From the NCBI GenBank assembly GCA_050954885.1, contig JBPBPI010000179.1, positions 1-5,501 on the forward strand: a stretch of 5,501 nt of DNA, in the 5' to 3' direction. Of this stretch, positions 1-5,501 are shown piece by piece. Source of the stretch: JBPBPI01 sp050954885 (lineage in GTDB: Bacteria > Pseudomonadota > Alphaproteobacteria > Caedimonadales > Caedimonadaceae). The notes beneath the pieces are model-generated. The model worked only from the letters and a program-made list of their open reading frames with translations. It was not told the DNA's origin and ran no database searches. Positions within the stretch are counted from its first letter, which is position 1. Each line of letters starts with the position of its first letter. The translations under genes were made by a program, and so were the position numbers.

Positions 1-28
1 TAACCGAAGTACAGGCGCCTTGATTAGA

Positions 29-59
29 TTCTCAGAGCAGTCATCAAATAAGTTATACT
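29..59 (+). promoter_or_regulatory. Candidate sigma70-type promoter for the operon
   Basis: TATACT at 54-59 matches the -10 consensus TATAAT at five of six positions and lies in the most AT-rich part of the window. The -35 side is poor. TTCTCA at 29-34 matches TTGACA at four of six positions but with a 19-base spacer, while CTCAGA at 31-36 has a 17-base spacer but only three matches. Transcription starting near base 66 would give a leader of about 125 bases before the ATPase gene. A promoter somewhere in this leader is expected because the three genes downstream are packed together, but this exact site is only a candidate. Confidence 0.3.
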
Positions 60-183
60 TTGTAGCGGTTTTGCAGCCGAAGTAGACATCTAGTCGCAAT
101 CCTCGGCGAAAGTATGGCATTGGACGACAGTCCGCTAAGGCCCTAACGAGAAAGCGTGATGTCGGCACTTTGAGCAGAGGTTC

Positions 184-190
184 GAAAGAG
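184..190 (+). promoter_or_regulatory. Ribosome binding site supporting the ATG start at 194
   Basis: The purine run GAAAGAG lies 3 bases before ATG 194, and a second AGAGG at 176-180 lies 13 bases before it. Neither spacing is ideal, but together they favour ATG 194 over the in-frame TTG at 170, which has no comparable purine run at a usual distance. The protein starting at 194 (MALATVKQLCTP) also resembles the usual N-terminus of DUF499 proteins, whereas the eight extra residues do not. Confidence 0.5.
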
Positions 191-193
191 TTC

Positions 194-3100
194 ATGGCAC
201 TTGCCACCGTCAAGCAGCTCTGCACCCCCGGCGCCATGGTCACCAGCGACAGTCTGGTCGAGCAGGTGGCCCAGATCGATACCCTCGCCACCGGCACCAT
301 CGATGGGCGCGAGTTCTTCCGCCGCAACTACTTCACTGCCGGGCTGGAACTGCTGGTCCGCCGTGGCTTCGACCGGCTAGCCGGCCAGACCGACGACGGC
401 GCATTTTACCTCACCCAGGCCATGGGCGGCGGCAAGACCCACAGCCTGATCGCCTTCGGGCTGCTGGCGATTGACCCGGCGCTGCGGCGGGAGATTGTAC
501 CCACGATTTCCAGCGGCAACGGCTTCGGTGCTGCCAAGTTAGTCGTGTTCAACGGCCACCAGAACCCCGAAACGCTGCTCTGGGGGCATATCGCGGCAGC
601 GCTCGACCATCCCGAGGTGATGGCCCCGTTCTGGCGGAACGGCGCCCGGACGCCCGGCGTGGACGAGTGGGTGTCCATCCTGGGCACCGAGCCGGTGCTG
701 ATCCTGTTGGACGAGCTGCCCAGCTATCTGCAGATGGCTCAGGGCGAGCCGGTCGGCGCGTCTACCCTGGGCGATCTGACCATCGGTGCGCTGGAGCGGC
801 TGTTCAACGCCCTTCCACGCTGCCCACGCGCCTGCGTCGTGGTGACCAACCTCAAGGACGACGTCTACCTGTCCGGCTCTAGTCAGCTCCGCACCCTGGT
901 CGAAAGCCTGACCAAGCACTACGACCGCAACGCCCAGGCGATCACGCCGGTGCAGCAGAACACCGGCGAGGTGTTCGCCATCGTCCGCAAGCGCCTGTTC
1001 GACGGCCTGCCCAACCAGGAGCGGATCGACGAGATCGCCCAGGCCTATGTCGCCGCGTTACAGAAGGCCAAGCGGGTGGACACGATCCCCACCACACCGG
1101 AGAGCTTCATCGAGCGCATCCGCGAAACCTACCCGTTCCATCCGTCCATCCGCGATATTGTCGGCCGGTTCAGCGAAAACCGAGGCTACCAGAAGACGCG
1201 AGCGCTGATTCGCCTGCTCCGGCTGGCCGTACGCGGCGCCTTGGCCGGCGACGACAACGCTTTCCTGGTTGGCCTGCAGCACCTGGACTTTAACGACCAA
1301 GCCACGATCGAGGAGATCCGCAAGATCAACCCGGCCTATGGGAACGCCATCGCGCGCGACGTTTCAGATCGTGGCAACGCGCTGGCCGAGAAGATTGACG
1401 CCGACGACGGAAACCATACCGCAACGGCTGCTGCCAAGACGCTGCTGATGTCGTCGCTATCCACGGCAGAGACGCCGTTGCGCGGCCTGACCGATGGCGA
1501 ATTGATCGAAACCCTGGTCGATCCCTTGCTGCAGGTGTCGGAGATCAAGACCGCGCTGGTGCGCCTGCAGGGCCAAGCTTGGTACCTGTTCCAGGGCATC
1601 GACCAGCGTGTGTTCTTCGGGCAGACCGCCAACGTCACGGCCGAGATTACCGAGATCGCCGCTGCCATCGCCGACGAGCAGGTGATCCAGACGTTGCGTG
1701 ACAAGCTGCGAGAGGTATTCCGGCCACGCACGAATGCCCTCTATTCGGACAAGATGGCAATTCTACCCGCGCTGGACGAGATCCAGCTCGACGACGAGCG
1801 CCCCACCCTGGTTGTGCTGGAATGTCCGGCCGACCGCATTCCCTCGGCGTTCAATGACTGGTGGACCAAGCAGGACCTGCAGAACCGGGTGCTTCTGCTG
1901 ACTGCCGATCCTAACGCGGTCGGCACGCTGAAGGCCGGCGCCCGACGAATGCGCGCCATCGAGAAAGTCGCCGAGCGGCTGCGCGCCCAGCACGGCCGCG
2001 AATCACCGCAAATGGCGGAGCTGGACGGTGTGCAAAGCCGCGAGGCTGCGAACTTCACCAGCGCGCTGCGTGAGACGTTCAAAACCATCGTCTTCCCCAT
2101 CCGCGGCCAGCTTCGCCGCGTGGACGACTTCCGGATGGAGTTCGATCGCAACGATTATTCGGGCGAGCAGCAGATCGTCGAGACGCTAGCCAAGCGCGGC
2201 AAGCTGATACCGGCAGAGAAATTCGACGCGGAGTTCGAGAACCTTCGCCTGGAGGCGGAGGACCTGCTGTTCGACGCTGATGCGGTGCAGCCCGGCTCGC
2301 TGCGGCGCAACGCCGCAGTACGCCCGGCATGGTTCTGGCTGCCCCGGGGCGGCTTGGACGATCTTGTGAAGAAGGCCGTGAACCGCGGCTTCTGGCGCGA
2401 GCAAGAGGGGCTGGTCGCCCGAAAATGGCAGCGCGTCACGCGTGTCGCCGCGCGGCAGGACGACTTCGCGCCTGACCCGATCGTGAGCGGCCGCTTCCAA
2501 CTCCAGATCACGCCAGAGGATGCGGACACTGTCTATGTCTCCGAGGCCGGCCCGCCCGACCCCGCCCGCGCCGCAAAACTGGACGGGCGGGTGTATGAAA
2601 CGGCGGCTCCGGCCGTGTGGCTGCTCGCGGTCGACTCCACTGGCAATGCCGCCACCGGCCCGGTCTGCGAATGGCGCGCGCCGTTGCGGGTGAAGCCCGA
2701 TGTCCGGCGCATCTCCAACGGGCATCGCGTGGCGCTGCTGGCGCTGCCGCGTGCTGCCAACATCCGCGCCACCTTTGACGGCTCCGATCCGCGCGTCGGC
2801 CCCGTCATGCCCCAGACGGAAATCGACGCTCCTGCCGATGCGGTGCGGCTGCGCGTCGTCGCCGAGCTGGAAGGGCGGTTCAGCGAGGAACAGACCGCCT
2901 CGCTTGCCACCAACATGAGCGATCCGGGTGGCCGCGCGCCCATACCAACCAACCCGTTGCAGCCTGACACGCCGGTGACGATGACCTCGCGTTTCGAGCC
3001 GCGTGACACAGCCGCGGCCTCCGCCGCCCTTGACCACCTGACCAAGCTATCGGGCGCTGCCGTGCGCGGAGGCTCCGTGGAGCTGAACGGCGGCCGGTCG

Positions 3101-3322
3101 GAGGCCGACTTTCTCACGCTGCGCTTCGGTGCTGCGATCCGAATCCCGACCGACAATTTGGCGGCGCAAGTGGAGGCTTTGCGCAGGTTGTTGGCTGTGC
3201 CCGCACCGACGCTGAAGCTGCGGCTGGACTTGATCGCCTTTCCGTCGGGTAGGGATTTTCAGGTATTCTGCGACGCGACGGGTCTGGATTTCGACCGCGT
3301 CACCTGGGATCAAGGACCATGA
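194..3322 (+). CDS. DUF499 (COG1483) AAA+-type ATPase, anti-phage-associated
   Basis: This is a large cytoplasmic ATPase of 1042 residues, intact from ATG to TGA. The Walker A loop is MGGGKTH at residues 77-83 (K81, T82), and the Walker B strand is VLILLDE at 168-174 (D173, E174). Residues 315-342 hold an FHPSIRDIVGRF segment and the DUF499-typical YQKTRALIRLL segment, where R336 could serve as a sensor-type arginine. The C-terminal half carries two apparent beta-sandwich modules. A fibronectin-III-like one spans about 767-834. A chitobiase C-terminal-like one spans about 836-900 and is marked by FDGSDPR around 861-867. A final domain follows to the end. The family is found in defence islands beside DUF3780 and DUF1156 genes, as here. 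By inference it is the energy-using motor or sensor of the system; its substrate is unknown. An in-frame TTG at 170 would add eight residues but fits the family less well. The stop overlaps the next start, which implies coupled translation. Confidence 0.9.
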   Translation: MALATVKQLCTPGAMVTSDSLVEQVAQIDTLATGTIDGREFFRRNYFTAGLELLVRRGFDRLAGQTDDGAFYLTQAMGGGKTHSLIAFGLLAIDPALRREIVPTISSGNGFGAAKLVVFNGHQNPETLLWGHIAAALDHPEVMAPFWRNGARTPGVDEWVSILGTEPVLILLDELPSYLQMAQGEPVGASTLGDLTIGALERLFNALPRCPRACVVVTNLKDDVYLSGSSQLRTLVESLTKHYDRNAQAITPVQQNTGEVFAIVRKRLFDGLPNQERIDEIAQAYVAALQKAKRVDTIPTTPESFIERIRETYPFHPSIRDIVGRFSENRGYQKTRALIRLLRLAVRGALAGDDNAFLVGLQHLDFNDQATIEEIRKINPAYGNAIARDVSDRGNALAEKIDADDGNHTATAAAKTLLMSSLSTAETPLRGLTDGELIETLVDPLLQVSEIKTALVRLQGQAWYLFQGIDQRVFFGQTANVTAEITEIAAAIADEQVIQTLRDKLREVFRPRTNALYSDKMAILPALDEIQLDDERPTLVVLECPADRIPSAFNDWWTKQDLQNRVLLLTADPNAVGTLKAGARRMRAIEKVAERLRAQHGRESPQMAELDGVQSREAANFTSALRETFKTIVFPIRGQLRRVDDFRMEFDRNDYSGEQQIVETLAKRGKLIPAEKFDAEFENLRLEAEDLLFDADAVQPGSLRRNAAVRPAWFWLPRGGLDDLVKKAVNRGFWREQEGLVARKWQRVTRVAARQDDFAPDPIVSGRFQLQITPEDADTVYVSEAGPPDPARAAKLDGRVYETAAPAVWLLAVDSTGNAATGPVCEWRAPLRVKPDVRRISNGHRVALLALPRAANIRATFDGSDPRVGPVMPQTEIDAPADAVRLRVVAELEGRFSEEQTASLATNMSDPGGRAPIPTNPLQPDTPVTMTSRFEPRDTAAASAALDHLTKLSGAAVRGGSVELNGGRSEADFLTLRFGAAIRIPTDNLAAQVEALRRLLAVPAPTLKLRLDLIAFPSGRDFQVFCDATGLDFDRVTWDQGP
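3312..3322 (+). promoter_or_regulatory. RBS and ATGA stop/start overlap joining genes 1 and 2
   Basis: AAGGA at 3312-3316 sits just before ATG 3319-3321, and the TGA ending the ATPase gene is 3320-3322. The two-base gap between AAGGA and ATG is shorter than usual, so initiation of the DUF3780 gene may depend largely on ribosomes that have just terminated on the ATPase gene. This arrangement is typical of translational coupling between subunits of one complex. Confidence 0.65.
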
Positions 3323-3987
3323 CCATCGAAGCCACGAAAGCGGGCGCGGCTCAGTTCGACTGCCCCGATATCTACGCCGAGCACGCCTTCCTGGTGCGCC
3401 TTACCCGCGGGCGAGACGCGCATGCGGTGGTGACGGAGGTGTTCGGCCGCGCGCCGACGGAGCGTGAGCCATCCTGGGCGCCGGAGACGGTACTGCGCTG
3501 CGAAGCGCCGCGGACGGCGTGGGACGCAGTCGCGGGCGAGGCACGGGCTGAATTTAACCGCCGGCTGCGTGCGGACGGCAAGGCGCCGGGGCGCTGGGGC
3601 GCGGAAGAGACTGCCGTGCAGCGCCTGTTCGGTAAAGAGCTGCTAGTGCTGCTCTGGGCGATTGAGGCGCCGGACGTTCGGCCGGAGGAAGTGCCAGTTG
3701 CGGTTCGCAACTGGCTCGGGCTGAAGCCGGAGGAGCGGTGGTGGCTGTATACCATGACCGCGGCCGGCACGGGCTTGGCTCATCAGACGGGGCTGGGCTG
3801 GCGCGGCGCGTTGCGGCAGGCGCTGTGCTTCGGCACGCGCCAAGATGCATTCCATCTGGGCGCGGTCACCGGGCGCGGCACGTTGGAAAAGCGGCCGAAT
3901 GCTGCTTACAGGGCGCCGTCGCGGCGTGCCAGCCGCTATAAGGATGAGCCAGACCTGCTGTTCTCCCCCGTGCCCGCCGCGGAATAG
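3319..3987 (+). CDS. DUF3780 family protein, anti-phage-associated
   Basis: This is a small protein of 222 residues, close to the usual size for DUF3780 proteins. Conserved-looking blocks are AWDAVAGEARAEFNRRL at 67-83, VQRLFGKELLVLLWAIE at 100-116, a Trp- and Arg-rich block from about 127 to 152 that includes RNWLGLKPEERWWLYTMT, and GWRGALRQAL at 160-169. I recognise these as the DUF3780 signature. No signal peptide, membrane segment, nuclease or nucleotide-binding motif is visible, so it is probably cytoplasmic. The biochemical function of the family is not known to me. Its constant position between a DUF499 ATPase and a DUF1156 methyltransferase suggests an adaptor or structural subunit, which is inference. 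The C-terminal tail (about 185-222) is basic then proline-rich and looks disordered. The start overlaps the upstream stop, and the ATG is the only sensible start. Confidence 0.88.
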   Translation: MTIEATKAGAAQFDCPDIYAEHAFLVRLTRGRDAHAVVTEVFGRAPTEREPSWAPETVLRCEAPRTAWDAVAGEARAEFNRRLRADGKAPGRWGAEETAVQRLFGKELLVLLWAIEAPDVRPEEVPVAVRNWLGLKPEERWWLYTMTAAGTGLAHQTGLGWRGALRQALCFGTRQDAFHLGAVTGRGTLEKRPNAAYRAPSRRASRYKDEPDLLFSPVPAAE

Positions 3988-3991
3988 AATT

Positions 3992-5501
3992 TTGAACCAC
4001 GCTGTCGTCGAGCCCCGTCCGGGGCTCCCGCCGTTCTCTCTGCGCGACGCACCGGCCTTCATTGAGCGGCAGTTCCCGGTCGGGCGGCTCTCGGCGGAGT
4101 CTTATAAGGAGCGAAAGGCGAATGCTGGACAAGCGTTGACCGCGCTCGGCTCCTACTGGAAGGGGCGCAAGCCGCTTCTCCCGGTGCGCGCCGTATTGCT
4201 TGGCTGCTTGCTGCCGGTGACAGACAATATGACGGCCGATCTCGACATCTTCCTGCAGCTCATGGCGATGGACGACGCTGCTTTTGGACGGCGGTATAAC
4301 GGCAGTGCCGCCGAGTTCGCCCGGCTGTTCCCAGCACAAGCCGCACTGGTAACAGAGGACAACGGCCGCCGCACGATCTGGCGCGCGGACCTCGGCGAGC
4401 CGGAACGACAATCGCGGGTGGCGGATGCGTTTTCGACTTTACCTTACAACGCGCGGCTGCGGCTGGTGCGCCGGCCGGGAGACTGCAACGAGACCGAGCT
4501 TCTGGCGTCGGTATGGCCCGCGGTGAACCGCCATCTGGGCACTGATGTCGCAAGCCTTCCGTCATTGGTGGAGCAGCTCGGTATCGCCCGGTTCGGTCAT
4601 CGGCCGCGCGTAGCGGACACGTTCTGCGGCGGAGGCTCAATTCCATTTGAAGCAGCGCGTACTGGCTGCGACGTGTATGCGAGTGACCTTAATCCAGTAG
4701 CCTGCATGCTGACCTGGGGTGCGTTCAATATCATTGGTGCGCCGCCGGAGAGGCAGGTGAAGATAGAGGCAGCACAGAAGCGTGTCGCAGCGGAAGTGGA
4801 TGCGGAGATAATACGTCTCGGAATCGAGCAGGACGCAGAGGGTAACCGTGCGAAAGCGTATCTTTATTGTGTAGAGACACGCTGCCCCCGCACGGGATGG
4901 ATGGTTCCAATATCGCCCTCCTGGGTGATCTCGAAGACGCGTAATGTGGTGGCAGTGCTGGTGCCGGAACACGACGCGAAGCGCTACCATATAGAAATTC
5001 GAACAGGCGTTTCGACAGAGGCAATGGCCGAGGCTGAATCTGGAACAGTGCGCGACGGACGCCTCGTGCATCCCATGAACTCAGACCATACCGGAGTGGC
5101 GATTCGTACGTTACGCGGCGATTATCGCGGTGAGGACGGCGTAAATCGGAATCGGCTGAGGCACTGGGAGCTAAGCGAGTTCGCTCCGCGCGTCGACGAC
5201 ATCCTGCAAGAGCGGCTGTATTGTATTCAGTGGATTACCAAGAGATCGCTTGAAGAGGGACGACAAACAACCTTCTTTGCCAGCGTGTCAGAGGACGACC
5301 TAGCGCGCGAGCAGCGGGTTGCAGAGATCGTCCGCGAGAACCTAGGCGATTGGCAGGCACGGGGTCTCGTGCCGGACATGCCGATTGAGTTGGGGAACGA
5401 GACGACGCGCTTGCAACGAGAACGAGGCTGGACATATTGGCACCATCTTTTTGGGCCAAGGCATTTATTATTAGGCGCGATGGTTCAAGAAGCGGCAAGA
5501 T
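3992..5501 (+). CDS. DUF1156 (COG1743-type) adenine-specific DNA methyltransferase, 3' end cut by window
   Basis: The frame is open from TTG 3992 to the last base, giving 503 codons without a stop, so the gene is partial at its 3' end. The DUF1156 region is at about residues 23-68, with FIERQFPVGRLSAESYKERK, TALGSYWKGRKPLL and LPVRAVLLG. The SAM-binding motif I is DTFCGGGSIPFEAARTG at 209-225, followed by YASDLNPVA at 229-237, where D232 is the likely ribose-binding acid. The first residues of motif I read DT rather than the commoner DP. A CxxxxC pair (C293, C298) in YCVETRCPRTGW resembles the family's zinc-ribbon half; its partner is unclear, since the later DGRLVHPM has His where Cys might be expected. 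The catalytic DPPY-type motif is not in the window. The predicted role is host-DNA adenine methylation to protect self DNA. A weak GGAA at 3981-3984 precedes the TTG. An in-frame ATG at 3944 is an alternative start that adds 16 unconvincing residues. Confidence 0.85.
   Translation, partial: MNHAVVEPRPGLPPFSLRDAPAFIERQFPVGRLSAESYKERKANAGQALTALGSYWKGRKPLLPVRAVLLGCLLPVTDNMTADLDIFLQLMAMDDAAFGRRYNGSAAEFARLFPAQAALVTEDNGRRTIWRADLGEPERQSRVADAFSTLPYNARLRLVRRPGDCNETELLASVWPAVNRHLGTDVASLPSLVEQLGIARFGHRPRVADTFCGGGSIPFEAARTGCDVYASDLNPVACMLTWGAFNIIGAPPERQVKIEAAQKRVAAEVDAEIIRLGIEQDAEGNRAKAYLYCVETRCPRTGWMVPISPSWVISKTRNVVAVLVPEHDAKRYHIEIRTGVSTEAMAEAESGTVRDGRLVHPMNSDHTGVAIRTLRGDYRGEDGVNRNRLRHWELSEFAPRVDDILQERLYCIQWITKRSLEEGRQTTFFASVSEDDLAREQRVAEIVRENLGDWQARGLVPDMPIELGNETTRLQRERGWTYWHHLFGPRHLLLGAMVQEAAR
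4010..4027 (+). other. GC-rich perfect hairpin inside the 5' end of the methyltransferase gene
   Basis: GAGCCCC (4010-4016) and GGGGCTC (4021-4027) are exact reverse complements around a GTCC loop, giving a 7-bp stem with six G-C pairs. It covers codons 7-12 (EPRPGL), beginning 18 bases after the first base of the TTG start. No T-tract follows, so it is not an intrinsic terminator. A stable RNA stem this near a weak start could limit or modulate translation of the methyltransferase relative to its neighbours, but in GC-rich DNA it could also be chance. Confidence 0.55.

Larger units (their letters stand above)
1..193. other. AT-rich intergenic leader upstream of the defence operon
   Basis: This stretch precedes the first gene and contains no convincing coding region. 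Its GC content rises from about 38% in bases 1-60 to about 57% in bases 121-180, against about 65-72% in the gene that follows. Stops are frequent in all forward frames, including an in-frame TAG at 83-85 ahead of gene 1. It holds a weak promoter candidate near 54-59, an 8-base palindrome AGGCGCCT at 13-20, a short 4-bp hairpin at 122-133 (GGAC, loop GACA, GTCC) and two tiny ORFs (114-146 and 159-173). None of these small elements is strong alone. The composition fits a promoter-bearing leader, possibly close to the edge of the acquired island. Confidence 0.6.

Noticed and set aside
114..173. Two mini-ORFs in the leader: 114-146 (MALDDSPLRP) and 159-173 (MSAL), possible leader peptides
   Set aside because: Their ribosome sites are weak, no attenuator hairpin follows, and such short frames arise often by chance. 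There is no codon pattern suggesting amino-acid sensing.
170..196. TTG at 170 as the start of the ATPase gene
   Set aside because: The extra residues MSRGSKEF do not resemble DUF499 N-termini, while ATG 194 has a nearby purine run and gives the typical MALATV beginning.
2186..3037. A 283-codon open frame on the minus strand inside the ATPase gene
   Set aside because: It lies fully opposite a strongly supported family member in GC-rich DNA, where long antisense frames are common. Its translation is low-complexity (rich in Arg, Gly, His) with no recognisable domain.
2533..3156. A 207-codon open frame on the minus strand
   Set aside because: It overlaps the ATPase gene in antisense. The translation is dominated by Ser, Ala and Arg and shows no motif.
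4010..4027. The hairpin read as an intrinsic terminator between genes 2 and 3
   Set aside because: No T-tract follows the stem, and it lies inside the coding frame of the methyltransferase, which continues for hundreds of codons.
4637..5071. A 144-codon minus-strand frame at the point where the methyltransferase gene loses GC
   Set aside because: The plus-strand frame here continues the methyltransferase with recognisable family sequence (YASDLNPVA, PSWVISKTRN, RLYCIQWITK). The antisense product has no recognisable features.
1..5501. CRISPR arrays, tRNA or rRNA genes, insertion sequences, toxin-antitoxin pairs
   Set aside because: No regularly spaced repeats, cloverleaf-like segments, terminal inverted repeats with transposase, or small paired ORFs were found on reading both strands.

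Overview
The window reads as an accessory, probable phage-defence segment of a high-GC bacterium. The main genes sample at about 65-72% GC, with strong G/C third-position bias and non-AUG start usage. A proteobacterium is plausible, but no housekeeping gene is present to fix the taxon. The first ~190 bases are much more AT-rich (the first 60 are about 38% GC) and hold no convincing gene. I read them as an intergenic leader with a weak promoter candidate.

Three genes follow on the + strand with almost no space between them. (1) 194-3322 encodes a 1042-residue DUF499 (COG1483) AAA+-type ATPase, with Walker A and B motifs, an ORC/Cdc6-like region containing the family's 'YQKTRALIRLL'-type motif, and a C-terminal half carrying two fibronectin-III/chitobiase-like beta domains. 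(2) 3319-3987 encodes a 222-residue DUF3780 protein, whose start codon overlaps the stop of gene 1 (ATGA). (3) 3992 to the window edge encodes at least 503 residues of a DUF1156 (COG1743-type) adenine-specific DNA methyltransferase. It has the DUF1156 N-terminal motif and a SAM-binding motif I, and is cut by the window end before its catalytic DPPY-type motif. This third gene never reaches a stop codon inside the window.

This trio matches families named in public protein models as 'anti-phage-associated DUF499 / DUF3780 / DUF1156 domain-containing protein', and predicted as a restriction-like defence module in defence-island surveys. The likely division of labour, by inference, is that the methyltransferase marks host DNA and the ATPase acts as an NTP-driven remodelling or sensing motor. 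The DUF3780 protein would be a small adaptor or subunit. A helicase and/or PLD-type nuclease effector would be expected downstream of the window. No nuclease is visible here, so the system is incomplete as seen.

Fine-scale features worth attention are a perfect 7-bp GC-rich hairpin just inside the methyltransferase gene after a TTG start, ambiguity about that start, and a drop in GC with more rare codons along the methyltransferase gene. There are no tRNAs, rRNAs, CRISPR arrays, insertion sequences or convincing terminators in the window.
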